Shown in pieces: positions 25,922 to 33,907 of a stretch of 55,084 nucleotides of DNA. The notes under the pieces are model-generated. The model ran no database searches. It was not told where the DNA came from and saw only the letters and a program-made list of their open reading frames with translations. Source of the stretch: an uncultured Clostridium sp. (GTDB lineage: Bacteria; Bacillota; Clostridia; TANB77; CAG-465); assembly GCA_947361355.1 (NCBI GenBank), contig CANAIR010000010.1, forward strand, positions 1 through 55,084, written 5' to 3'. Positions within the stretch are counted from its first letter, which is position 1. Each line of letters starts with the position of its first letter. A program made the translations under genes and the position numbers.

Positions 25922-27727
25922 TTATTCATCTAATTTTAATACACTCATAAAAGCATCTTGTGGAAGTTCAACAGAACCAATTTGTCTCATTTTCTTTTTA
26001 CCTTCTTTTTGTTTTTCAAGAAGTTTTTTCTTTCTAGTTATATCTCCACCATAGCATTTTGAAAGTACATCTTTTCTCATAGCTTTTACTGTTTCTCTTG
26101 CTACAACTTTTCCACCTATTGCAGCTTGTATTGGAACTTCAAACAATTGTCTTGGTATAATCTCTTTTAATTTTTCAGCCATTTTTCTTCCTCTTGATTC
26201 AGCTTTATCTCTATTTACTATGAAAGATAAAGCATCAACTACATCACCATTTAATAATATATCAAGTTTTACTAAGTTAGACCTTTTATAACTATCTATT
26301 TCATAATCAAATGAAGCATAACCTTTAGTACGTGATTTTAAGCTATTGAAGAAATCATATATAATCTCATTAAGTGGCAGATAATAATCAAGACATACTC
26401 TATTACTATCTATATATCTCATATTTATATATTCTCCCCTTCTTTGTTGACAAAGTTCCATTACATTTCCAACATATTCTTTAGGTGTTATTATTTCTGT
26501 TTTTGCTATTGGCTCTTCCATATAATTAATTTCAGCTGGACTTGGAAGTTCAGAAGGATTATACAATTCTAGTACTTCTCCATTTGTCTTATAAACTTTA
26601 TATATTACAGATGGCGCAGTAGTTACAATATTTAGTCCATATTCTCTTTCTAACCTTTCTTCTATTATTTCCATATGTAAAAGACCTAAAAATCCACATC
26701 TAAACCCATGACCCAGTGCACTAGATGACTCAAGTTCATAATTTAGTGACGCATCATTTAGCTTTAATTTTTCTAATGCCTCTTTAAGATCTTCATAATC
26801 ACTTCCATCAGCAGGAAATATACCAGAATATACCATAGATTTTACTTCTTTATAGCCATCTAAAGGTCTGTCAGCTGGATTTGATTTAAGAGTTATTGTA
26901 TCACCTACTCTAATATCTGATAAATTTTTAATACTAGCTGCTATATAACCTACTTCACCTGCACAAAGTTCATCTGCTTTTACATAACCACCTGGTTTAA
27001 AGTATCCAACTGAAACTATCTCAAACTCTTTGTTATTTGACATCGTAAAAATTATATCACCTTTTTTTAATCTTCCATTTATTACTCTAACAAAGGCTAA
27101 TGCACCCTCGTAATTATCATATACTGAGTCAAATATTAAGCAAGTAGTAGGTTTATTCATATCACCATTTGGTGCAGGTATATTTTCAACTATACTTTCT
27201 AAAACTTCTTCTATATTTAAACCAGTTTTTGCAGAAATACAAGGTGCATTTTGTGCCTCAAGTCCTATTACTTCTTCTATTTCATTTTTTATTTCATCTG
27301 GTCTAGCACTTGGTAGATCTACTTTGTTTATAACTGGTATAATTTCTAAGTTATTATCTAAAGCTAAATATACATTAGCTAATGTCTGTGCCTCAACACC
27401 TTGAGCTGCATCTACAACAAGTATTGCACCCTCACATGCTGCTAAAGAACGAGATACTTCATAATTAAAATCTACATGACCTGGTGTATCTATAAGATTT
27501 AATACATATTCATTACCATCTTTTGCAATATACTTCATCCTTACAGATTGAGATTTTATAGTTATTCCTCTTTCTCTTTCTATTTCCATATTATCTAATA
27601 GTTGCTCTTGCATCTTTCTTTGATCTATACTACCTGTCATTTGTATAAGCCTATCTGCAAGTGTAGATTTTCCATGATCTATATGTGCTATTATGCTAAA
27701 ATTTCTAATATTTTCTTGTTTATACAT
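25922..27727 (-). CDS. lepA: Elongation factor 4 (LepA)
   Basis: A 601-residue translational GTPase of normal length. The G domain has AHIDHGKST (P-loop), DTPGHVDF (G3) and NKVDLP (G4). It is followed by EF-G-like domains II, III and V and the LepA-specific C-terminal domain with the basic [21 protein letters not shown] region. EF4 acts on the ribosome in translation quality control or initiation kinetics. It stands alone, between two convergent or divergent small unknown genes, with its own promoter. Confidence 0.97.
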   Translation of the reverse strand: MYKQENIRNFSIIAHIDHGKSTLADRLIQMTGSIDQRKMQEQLLDNMEIERERGITIKSQSVRMKYIAKDGNEYVLNLIDTPGHVDFNYEVSRSLAACEGAILVVDAAQGVEAQTLANVYLALDNNLEIIPVINKVDLPSARPDEIKNEIEEVIGLEAQNAPCISAKTGLNIEEVLESIVENIPAPNGDMNKPTTCLIFDSVYDNYEGALAFVRVINGRLKKGDIIFTMSNNKEFEIVSVGYFKPGGYVKADELCAGEVGYIAASIKNLSDIRVGDTITLKSNPADRPLDGYKEVKSMVYSGIFPADGSDYEDLKEALEKLKLNDASLNYELESSSALGHGFRCGFLGLLHMEIIEERLEREYGLNIVTTAPSVIYKVYKTNGEVLELYNPSELPSPAEINYMEEPIAKTEIITPKEYVGNVMELCQQRRGEYINMRYIDSNRVCLDYYLPLNEIIYDFFNSLKSRTKGYASFDYEIDSYKRSNLVKLDILLNGDVVDALSFIVNRDKAESRGRKMAEKLKEIIPRQLFEVPIQAAIGGKVVARETVKAMRKDVLSKCYGGDITRKKKLLEKQKEGKKKMRQIGSVELPQDAFMSVLKLDE

Positions 27728-27761
27728 CTTAAAAATTCCTTTCTAACTGATTGATACATAA

Positions 27762-27790
27762 ATTATACCAATTTTTATTTGTTAAATCAA
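27762..27790 (-). promoter_or_regulatory. Sigma-A promoter of lepA
   Basis: On the minus strand, TTGATT (27785-27790), 17-bp spacer, TATAAT (27762-27767). Confidence 0.72.
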
Positions 27791-27841
27791 TTATTTTACT
27801 TAAATTAATATCTATTTACTAATTTACAATATAAAACTAAC

Positions 27842-27870
27842 TTGACATTTTACATAATTTATTATATAAT
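27842..27870 (+). promoter_or_regulatory. Perfect sigma-A promoter
   Basis: TTGACA (27842-27847), 17-bp spacer, TATAAT (27865-27870), driving the unknown cluster 27917-29499. Confidence 0.92.
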
Positions 27871-27916
27871 ACCAACATAACTATCAAAAAAAATTCTACG
27901 ATTGGAGGATTTGATT

Positions 27917-28363
27917 ATGAATAAAAGAACTTATGTTAATACTAATACTAATGATTATTGTAACAGAACTTATAAAAGTAAATCTCCACCTATTCAAAAC
28001 AAAAGTGGATTTCATGTAAGAAATATGAATTCTCGTACCTTTTTTACTGCTAAAGATAATGATTTTGATTCTGATATTTTTAATGCTAAAAATTTTATTT
28101 TAGCTTATATTTCAGAAGCACAATTAAAAGAAATGAAAAAAGACATAGAAATTCATTTTTATTTTAACGAAGATAACTTAACATTTTATATAGGAGATGA
28201 AGCTTTCATGAAAGTAAACAACAAACAGTATGGACTTTTTGTAATTCAAAGCGTTTTATCAACTATATCAAATAAAAAATGTATAAATTATTCTTTTAAA
28301 CCCAAAAACAATACTGTTTGTATTGTAACATGTAAATCTATTTATTCAAAATTTGGACATTAG
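27917..28363 (+). CDS. Unknown protein, first gene of an unknown five-ORF cluster
   Basis: A 148-residue protein of unknown function. The first 45 residues are polar and low in complexity (Asn, Thr, Tyr, Lys); the rest looks like a compact alpha/beta domain (ILAYISEAQLKEMKKDIEIH, then strands). An in-frame TTG at 27902 overlaps the GGAGGA site, so ATG 27917 is the start. The stop codon TAG overlaps the AGGAGG of the next small ORF, showing tight packing. It is transcribed from a perfect promoter together with the genes up to 29499. Confidence 0.72.
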   Translation: MNKRTYVNTNTNDYCNRTYKSKSPPIQNKSGFHVRNMNSRTFFTAKDNDFDSDIFNAKNFILAYISEAQLKEMKKDIEIHFYFNEDNLTFYIGDEAFMKVNNKQYGLFVIQSVLSTISNKKCINYSFKPKNNTVCIVTCKSIYSKFGH

Positions 28364-28375
28364 GAGGATAAAAAA

Positions 28376-28459
28376 ATGGCTAAAAAAAAATTTAAAGATT
28401 ATGATGATTTTTTTTGCAAATGTACAATTAGAATTTATACATTTATTATAACAAGTTAA
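28376..28459 (+). CDS. Possible 27-residue leader peptide
   Basis: A short frame beginning MAKKKFKDYDDFF and ending in a hydrophobic tail. It has an excellent site (AGGAGG at 28363-28368, spacing 7), while the following gene has none of its own and begins two bases after this stop codon. The simplest reading is a translated leader that hands ribosomes to the zinc-finger gene, or a small protein in its own right. Only signal quality and spacing support it. Confidence 0.5.
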   Translation: MAKKKFKDYDDFFCKCTIRIYTFIITS

Positions 28460-28461
28460 TT

Positions 28462-28698
28462 ATGAATAACGATCAAAATAAAACTTGTAACTTTTGCAAT
28501 GGCGTAGGTAAAAGTATTTGTAACTGTTGCCAAGGTACAGGAATTTACACTAATTTAAACTCTTATTATATTTTTGGATTTCCTATTCCCGACGTTAGAC
28601 TATGTCAAAATTGTAATGGTACTGGTAGAAGTAGATGTATTCATTGCAATGGTACTGGTAAAAAGATTAATTATAACAATAATAAGGAGAAAAAATAA
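28462..28698 (+). CDS. Small protein with four DnaJ-type CxxCxGxG zinc-finger repeats
   Basis: A 78-residue protein made almost wholly of a DnaJ-like cysteine-rich zinc-binding domain. CxxCxGxG repeats begin at residues 9, 20, 48 and 59, with a 20-residue aromatic insert (NSYYIFGFPIPD) between the second and third. The pairing pattern (repeats 1+4 and 2+3) suggests two zinc sites. No J domain or substrate-binding domain is present, so it is not a full Hsp40. Small proteins of this kind bind unfolded protein or act as redox or maturation factors in other systems. Its stop overlaps the next start (TAATG), so it is co-translated with the following gene. Confidence 0.8.
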   Translation: MNNDQNKTCNFCNGVGKSICNCCQGTGIYTNLNSYYIFGFPIPDVRLCQNCNGTGRSRCIHCNGTGKKINYNNNKEKK

Positions 28699-29123
28699 TG
28701 AGAACTTTTTTAGATTACACAAATGAATTATTAGACTGTTTTTCAAATGACATTAATAGCGCAATAAAATCGCTTGATGAATTTATAAAGAAAATCCCAG
28801 TTTCGCATTTTGCAAAAAAAATAGATTTTACAGCCAAATATGATAATCAGATAAACGGTATTGTTATTTTTAAGACATATGATAAAGACAATTTCGAAAT
28901 ATTAATAAAATCATCTGATACTTCATATTGTGAAGCGGTATTTTTAAATGCCTTTAATCAGTATTTTGATTTGGATACACGTATTTCAAAAATTACTAAA
29001 ATAGAGCCTGATTTAACTAAACCTGATCTTAAACCAGATGACTTTTATATATTATACGAATTTTCTATTAAACCTATTTTTTCAATTTCATCAGAACTTT
29101 TTGATACTAAAAAAAATAAATAG
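28698..29123 (+). CDS. Unknown protein, first of a tandem paralogue pair
   Basis: A 141-residue acidic protein of unknown function; AAGGAG precedes the ATG. It is a paralogue of the next gene. Both share an N-terminal helical block (FxxYTxxLL, S.DI.SA, IP...F) and a later YCxxVFxxAxNxYF block. It overlaps the zinc-finger gene by one base. The C-terminus ends in strands (YILYEFSIKPIF) that match the second copy (YSFIIKPVLP). Confidence 0.72.
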   Translation: MRTFLDYTNELLDCFSNDINSAIKSLDEFIKKIPVSHFAKKIDFTAKYDNQINGIVIFKTYDKDNFEILIKSSDTSYCEAVFLNAFNQYFDLDTRISKITKIEPDLTKPDLKPDDFYILYEFSIKPIFSISSELFDTKKNK

Positions 29124-29133
29124 GAGAAAAAAC

Positions 29134-29499
29134 ATGAAAAATTTCGAAGAATATACAACTGACATATTAAATACCTACTCTTGTGATGTATATAATGCTG
29201 TTGAAATTCTTGCTAAGTTTGTACAATCAATACCAAAACCAGCTTTTATAGAAAATATAATAGTGTCTGTAAATTTTGATAGTAATGATGAGGGTGGATA
29301 TAAACTTTCAATATATAATATGGAAAATACTGCTATAATTTTGGAAGGTTGTAAAAAATTAAATTATTGTAAAAGCGTATTTTCAAGTGCCCATAATATT
29401 TATTTTGGCGAAGATGAAAAATTTTCAAAACTTGAAGAAAATAGTAAAGGTGTTGATTATTCATTTATTATAAAACCTGTTTTACCATCTAGACCTTAA
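29134..29499 (+). CDS. Unknown protein, second of a tandem paralogue pair
   Basis: A 121-residue protein of unknown function, paralogue of the preceding gene. The frame is open further upstream to 29038, but that part overlaps the previous gene in another frame. ATG 29134 has a clear AGGAG and begins MKNFEEYTTDIL, which aligns with the paralogue's start. It closes the cluster and is followed by a terminator. Confidence 0.72.
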   Translation: MKNFEEYTTDILNTYSCDVYNAVEILAKFVQSIPKPAFIENIIVSVNFDSNDEGGYKLSIYNMENTAIILEGCKKLNYCKSVFSSAHNIYFGEDEKFSKLEENSKGVDYSFIIKPVLPSRP

Positions 29500-29503
29500 T
29501 AAA

Positions 29504-29548
29504 ACAAATCCTATGATAATAACTAACTATCATAGGATTTTTTATTTT
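29504..29548. terminator. Bidirectional terminator
   Basis: Arms 29506-29518 and 29528-29540 make a 13-bp stem followed by TTTTTT on the plus strand. It lies between the unknown cluster and the convergent nrd operon. Confidence 0.88.
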
Positions 29549-29997
29549 TATTTTAATAATTTATTAAGTTCTTTTTTAAACTCATTTATATCTTTAAATT
29601 GTCTATATACAGATGCAAATCTAACATATGCAATTTCATCTACTTCCTTAAGCTTTGAAATTACCATTTCTCCTATTTTGCTTGCTTCAATTTCTTTTTC
29701 CATAGAATTATTAAGTTCCATTTCAATTTCATCAACTATTTTTTCAATTTGTTCTACTGAAACTGGTCTTTTTTCACAAGCCCTTAGTAATCCTTTTTGT
29801 ACTTTATCTCTGTTAAACAGTTGTCTTTCACCCGTTTTTTTTATAACAGAAATAGGAGTATATTCTATTTTCTCATAAGTAGTAAATCTATTTTTACAAT
29901 TTAGACATTCTCGTCTTCTTCTAATTGAGTTTCCCTCTTCAATAGACCTTGAATCTACAACTTTACTTTCTTCAAATCCACATTTAATACAATGCAC
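29548..29997 (-). CDS. nrdR: Ribonucleotide reductase regulator NrdR
   Basis: A 149-residue repressor. The N-terminal zinc ribbon has CxxC pairs (CIKCG and CLNCK) and an RRRRECL block; the ATP-cone follows ([18 protein letters not shown]). It senses dATP/ATP and binds tandem boxes near nrd promoters. It starts with GTG after AAGGAG and is the last gene of the nrdD operon, so it should regulate itself via the box at 33470-33485. Confidence 0.96.
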   Translation of the reverse strand: MHCIKCGFEESKVVDSRSIEEGNSIRRRRECLNCKNRFTTYEKIEYTPISVIKKTGERQLFNRDKVQKGLLRACEKRPVSVEQIEKIVDEIEMELNNSMEKEIEASKIGEMVISKLKEVDEIAYVRFASVYRQFKDINEFKKELNKLLK

Positions 29998-30010
29998 TTA
30001 GCATCTCTCC

Positions 30011-30532
30011 TTAAAATTCATGTAATATAATATTACCTGAATTAATACTATTTTTTGCCTCTATTGCCCTTTGATTTGTACTTCCTCTAAACATTATATT
30101 TTCATCTTTTAAGTCCTGCTCAAACTTTCCATCGATTAAAATATCTGTATTTTTAAGTATATCAATATAGCAATTATTTTCATTTGCCTTTTCTAGTAAT
30201 TGCTCATACTTAAAGCCTGTATATACCATAACAGTATGTTTACTTTTATCTATTTTAGATATTAAATTAGATACTTGCTTTCCTTGCATAAAAGGTTCTC
30301 CACCACTTATTGTAACACCCTTTAATAATGGATTTTTATTTATATCTTCTACTAGCTTATCTATACTTACAATTTTTCCACCTTTAAAATCATGGGTGTC
30401 AGGATTATGACAACCCTCACAATTGTGAGGGCATCCTTGTGTAAATATTACATATCTAAATCCTGGTCCGTCCACAGTAGATTCTTTTACGACTCCAGCT
30501 ATTCTAATTGTATCATTACTTAGACTTTCCAT
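30011..30532 (-). CDS. nrdG: Anaerobic ribonucleotide reductase activating protein NrdG
   Basis: A 173-residue radical SAM activase. The cluster motif CPHNCEGC near the N-terminus and the glycine motif TISGGEP are visible. It cleaves S-adenosylmethionine to put the glycyl radical on NrdD. The frame is open to a TTG at 30547 and an ATG at 30541, but the GGAG site lies there, so ATG 30532 is the best start. It sits 18 bp after the small glycyl-radical-tail gene. Confidence 0.94.
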   Translation of the reverse strand: MESLSNDTIRIAGVVKESTVDGPGFRYVIFTQGCPHNCEGCHNPDTHDFKGGKIVSIDKLVEDINKNPLLKGVTISGGEPFMQGKQVSNLISKIDKSKHTVMVYTGFKYEQLLEKANENNCYIDILKNTDILIDGKFEQDLKDENIMFRGSTNQRAIEAKNSINSGNIILHEF

Positions 30533-30550
30533 AACATACATCTCCAAATT

Positions 30551-30835
30551 CTAAATACAACATTCATATATATTTGTATCATGTTTTACTCTATCATGTT
30601 CTTCTGCTCTTTTTCCGTTATTAAATCTATCAACTGTTCCTACTAAATATCCTGTTATTCTTCTTATTCTTTCAAAAGGTACACTCTCAAAAGTATAATT
30701 CATATCTACAAAATCTCCATCTATATTTAAACCTAAAGTAGATATTACTTTATTAGGAAATTTTTCCTCCAAATATTTAACATATTCATTAATTTCCTCT
30801 TGTTTCATTTCTCCACCTTTTACATTTATTTTCAT
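30551..30835 (-). CDS. Stand-alone protein ending in a copy of the NrdD glycyl-radical tail
   Basis: A 94-residue protein. Its C-terminal part (residues 54-85) repeats the NrdD end: FERIRRITGYLVGT, FNNGK and a DRVKH stretch. The putative radical glycine is G62 by alignment with the NrdD RVxGY motif. The N-terminal 50 residues (a helix, then GLNIDGDFVDMNYTF) are not NrdD-like. DNA of the shared part (30581-30676) matches the end of nrdD (30913-31008) at 89 of 96 positions. The start is at 30835, not the TTG at 30844, because GGAGG lies just before that TTG. In the operon it lies between nrdD and the activase. A GrcA-like spare radical domain is a reasonable hypothesis, not shown. Confidence 0.8.
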   Translation of the reverse strand: MKINVKGGEMKQEEINEYVKYLEEKFPNKVISTLGLNIDGDFVDMNYTFESVPFERIRRITGYLVGTVDRFNNGKRAEEHDRVKHDTNIYECCI

Positions 30836-30876
30836 ATTAATCAACCTCCAAAAATTTTATATATACTTTAAATATA

Positions 30877-33432
30877 TTATTTTTTATAACTTTCTAACTT
30901 ACCATGAACATTATGTTTTACTCTATCACGTTCTTCTGCCTTTTTTCCATTATTAAATCTATCAACTGTTCCTACTAAGTATCCCGTTATTCTTCTTATT
31001 CTTTCGAAACCTACTTCATTATTTTCATATTCTTTTCTACCACAATGTGGACATTTTTCTTTTATTACTCCTGTAAATCCACAAATTGGATCTCTATCTA
31101 CTGGATGGTTTATTGCACCATATCCAATACCTGATTCTTTCATACATCTTACAACCTGCTCGAACGCCTCTAAATTTTTCGTTGGATCGCCATCTAATTC
31201 AACATAACTTATATGACCTCCATTTGTTAAATTATGATATGGAGCCTCTTTTTGTACTTTTTCAAATGCTCCTATTTTATAATATACTGGTACATGGAAT
31301 GAATTTGTGTAATATTCTTTATCAGTAATACCAGGAATTTTTCCAAATTTCTTTGCATCTATTCTTACAAATCTTCCAGATAATCCTTCAGCTGGAGTTG
31401 CTATAAGTGAGAAATTAAGACCTGTTTTTTCACTTGCTTGATCCATTCTATCTCTCATATAACCAACTATTCTAAGACCAAGTTTTTGTGCTTCTTCACT
31501 TTCTCCATGATGTTTGCCAATTAATGCCTTTAAACATTCAGCAAGTCCTATAAATCCAAGTGTAAGAGTACCATGCTTTAATACTTCTCCTACTTCATCT
31601 TCTGGATTTAACTTATCTGAGTCTAACCAAATTCCTTGTCCCATCAAGAAAGGATAATTTTTTGCTTTCTTTTTAGATTGAATTTTTAATCTATCTAATA
31701 ATTGTTCTATTACTACATCTATTTTTCCAGACAACATTTCAAAGAATTTATCTATATCGCCATGTGCTAAAATACCAAGTCTTGGTAAATTAATTGATGT
31801 AAAACTCAAATTTCCTCTTCCACATGTATTCTCTCTTGTAGGATCATAATTATTTGCCATAACTCTTGTTCTACATCCCATATATGCAATCTCTGTATTA
31901 TAGTCACCTGGTTTATAATATTGTAAATTAAATGGTGCATCTATAAATGAGAAATTAGGGAATAATCTTTTAGCTGAAACTCTACAAGCAAGTTTAAATA
32001 AATCATAGTTTGGTTCACCTTCATTATAATTAATACCATCTTTTACTTTAAATATTTGAATTGGAAATATTGGTGTTTCTCCACGCCCTAATCCTTCTTC
32101 AGTAGTAAGTAACAATTGTTTCATTACAAGTCTTCCTTCTGGTGTTGTATCAAGTCCATAATTGATTGATGAAAATGGTACTTGTGCCCCAGCACGTGAG
32201 TGCATTGTATTTAAGTTATGTACAAATCCTTCCATTGCTTGGAAAGTATCTCTTTGTATTTCTTTTTCAGTATATTTTACTGTAAACTTTTGAATCTTTT
32301 CTGCTATTTTTGCTCCAAATCTTTTTGTCAATTCTTCTTTTTCATATTTTAAATACGAATTTGTATCTTCTAGAGTTGGTATAACATTATGTTCTTTTTC
32401 TAGTTTATCAACAATTGCTTTTGCCATATCTTCTGAACTTTCCAAATCAGTTAATAAATCAATTGTTTTTTTAAGTGAAGGAATTATATCCTTTTCTTCT
32501 CTTAATCTATTTATTAAAATTTTTGCAACTTCTTTTGAATATTTAGCATCTTTTAAAACACTTATAGTTTTTTCCAATACAGGAACTAATTTTTCTTCTT
32601 CATTTATTTTGTTTATCACATTTTTTGCTGTTTCATCTGAATTTTCTATATCTGTTAAAAGTTCAATTGCCTTTTGTAAATTTTTAATATACAATTTTTT
32701 ATATGATTTCCTTACACCAATAGCCATTGCATATTCAAAATTTGGAACAGATTGACCACCATGTTGATCATTTTGATTAGACTGAATTGCAATTGCAGCA
32801 AGTGCTGCATAAGCACCTATACTTTGTGGTTCTCTTAAATGTCCTTCACCTGTTGAAAATCCATTTTTGAAAAGTTTTATTAAATCAATTTGGCAACATG
32901 TTGTTGTAAGAGTTAAAAAATCTAAATCATGAATATGTATATCACCATTTGAATGTAAATCAGCATGTTCTTTTTTTAATACAAACATTTGATAAAACTT
33001 TTTAGCACCTTCTGAACCATATTTTAACATAGTTCCCATTGCAGTATCAGCATTTACATTTGCATTTTCTCTTTTAACGTCACTATCTTTTGAATCCTTA
33101 AATGTAAGTTGTTCGAAAGTTTTCATTATTTCAGAATTCATATCTCTTTGTTTTGTTCTTTCAGCTCTATACAGAATATATGCTTTTGCAGTTGCTGCAT
33201 GCCCTTCCTCAATTAAAGTGTGTTCAACTGCATCCTGTATTTGTTCTACACTTGGACACTCATTGCTTCCTACCTTTTTTTCTAAATAATCACAAACTTT
33301 TGAAGCCAAATTTTCTGCTTCTTCATAATTGCTACCACCAACAGAAACAGCAGCTTTATATATAGCATTTGCTACCTTATCCACATTAAAATTTACTGTT
33401 CTGCCGTCTCTTTTTACTATTCTAGTAACCAT
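30877..33432 (-). CDS. nrdD: Anaerobic (class III) ribonucleoside-triphosphate reductase NrdD
   Basis: An 851-residue glycyl radical enzyme that makes dNTPs without oxygen. An N-terminal ATP-cone (TRIVKRDGRTVNFNVDKVANA) controls activity. The catalytic barrel contains MHSRAGAQVPFSSINYG and the cysteine-bearing CRTRVM and CGRGNLSFTSINL blocks. A C-terminal zinc region (CGFTG...CPHCGR) precedes the radical loop RRITGYLVGT. Residues 254-355 are three tandem 34-residue helical repeats, an insertion not usual in the family; without it the length would be normal. The GTG at 33444 overlaps the ribosome binding site, so ATG 33432 is used. First gene of nrdD - small protein - nrdG - nrdR, controlled by NrdR. 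Confidence 0.96.
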   Translation of the reverse strand: MVTRIVKRDGRTVNFNVDKVANAIYKAAVSVGGSNYEEAENLASKVCDYLEKKVGSNECPSVEQIQDAVEHTLIEEGHAATAKAYILYRAERTKQRDMNSEIMKTFEQLTFKDSKDSDVKRENANVNADTAMGTMLKYGSEGAKKFYQMFVLKKEHADLHSNGDIHIHDLDFLTLTTTCCQIDLIKLFKNGFSTGEGHLREPQSIGAYAALAAIAIQSNQNDQHGGQSVPNFEYAMAIGVRKSYKKLYIKNLQKAIELLTDIENSDETAKNVINKINEEEKLVPVLEKTISVLKDAKYSKEVAKILINRLREEKDIIPSLKKTIDLLTDLESSEDMAKAIVDKLEKEHNVIPTLEDTNSYLKYEKEELTKRFGAKIAEKIQKFTVKYTEKEIQRDTFQAMEGFVHNLNTMHSRAGAQVPFSSINYGLDTTPEGRLVMKQLLLTTEEGLGRGETPIFPIQIFKVKDGINYNEGEPNYDLFKLACRVSAKRLFPNFSFIDAPFNLQYYKPGDYNTEIAYMGCRTRVMANNYDPTRENTCGRGNLSFTSINLPRLGILAHGDIDKFFEMLSGKIDVVIEQLLDRLKIQSKKKAKNYPFLMGQGIWLDSDKLNPEDEVGEVLKHGTLTLGFIGLAECLKALIGKHHGESEEAQKLGLRIVGYMRDRMDQASEKTGLNFSLIATPAEGLSGRFVRIDAKKFGKIPGITDKEYYTNSFHVPVYYKIGAFEKVQKEAPYHNLTNGGHISYVELDGDPTKNLEAFEQVVRCMKESGIGYGAINHPVDRDPICGFTGVIKEKCPHCGRKEYENNEVGFERIRRITGYLVGTVDRFNNGKKAEERDRVKHNVHGKLESYKK
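32368..32673 (-). repeat. Three tandem 102-bp coding repeats within nrdD
   Basis: Three in-frame units of exactly 34 codons. The protein pattern is K(T/A)I..L.D...S...AK.(I/V)(I/V)..(L/I)..E...(I/V)P.L. DNA is diverged between units but the protein periodicity is exact. Confidence 0.85.
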
Positions 33433-33469
33433 AAAAAATACCACCCCTTGTATGTTGATTGTTTCTTAA

Positions 33470-33485
33470 ACACAATATCTTGTGT
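33470..33485 (-). promoter_or_regulatory. NrdR box (operator)
   Basis: ACACAATATCTTGTGT, a 16-bp near-palindrome that fits the NrdR box consensus (ACACwATATATwGTGT). It lies about 13 bp downstream of the -10 of the nrdD promoter, around or just after the transcription start. A good second box at the usual spacing was not found. Confidence 0.85.
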
Positions 33486-33497
33486 TTTCTGTTTGAA

Positions 33498-33526
33498 ATT
33501 ATATCATTACATTTTTTCAAAGTCAA
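33498..33526 (-). promoter_or_regulatory. Sigma-A promoter of the nrd operon
   Basis: On the minus strand, TTGACT (33521-33526), 17-bp spacer, TATAAT (33498-33503). Confidence 0.88.
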
Positions 33527-33701
33527 TACCTTTTTCAAAAAAAAATTGTTACAAATTTTACAAATAAATTTCAATAATTTTTACAGTTTTTACCACGTAT
33601 CGTTGCTGTAATTTAATCCTAATTTTAAAACTACATAAACACATTACACTTTTAGACAAAAATTTCAAAAAAAGTTGAAAAATTTTTTTCACTTTCAATT
33701 A

Positions 33702-33804
33702 ATAAAAAAAGAGTAGATAACGACACACACAAATGTTATCTACTCAAAAAAATAAAAAAAGGTTACGTTATGGTAACACACACATGTATGACTCTCATCA
33801 TACA
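33702..33804 (-). terminator. Terminator and extra hairpins downstream of the pilin-like gene
   Basis: The gap between nrdD and the pilin-like gene is about 470 bp. It holds an 11-bp stem (33711-33721 with 33735-33745), followed on the minus strand by TTTTTTTATT: a terminator. Two further hairpins lie at 33762-33778 and 33784-33804. Two identical 9-base (AC)4A tracts (33723-33731, 33776-33784) lie in or between these hairpins. I see no gene in 33527-33700. Confidence 0.7.
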
Positions 33805-33907
33805 TTATAATTATACCACAATCTCAAAAAAAATCAAGTGGAAATTTTTACCAACTTTTGTCGTTTATTGACTTATTTTAGCATAATAATAAACTACATT
33901 ATATAAA

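Noticed and set aside
32368-32673. Intein or intron in nrdD
   Set aside because: The insertion is three in-frame helical repeats with no splice motifs, and flanking NrdD blocks are intact.
33486-33515. Second NrdR box
   Set aside because: The AT-rich sequence has only weak partial similarity and the wrong spacing.
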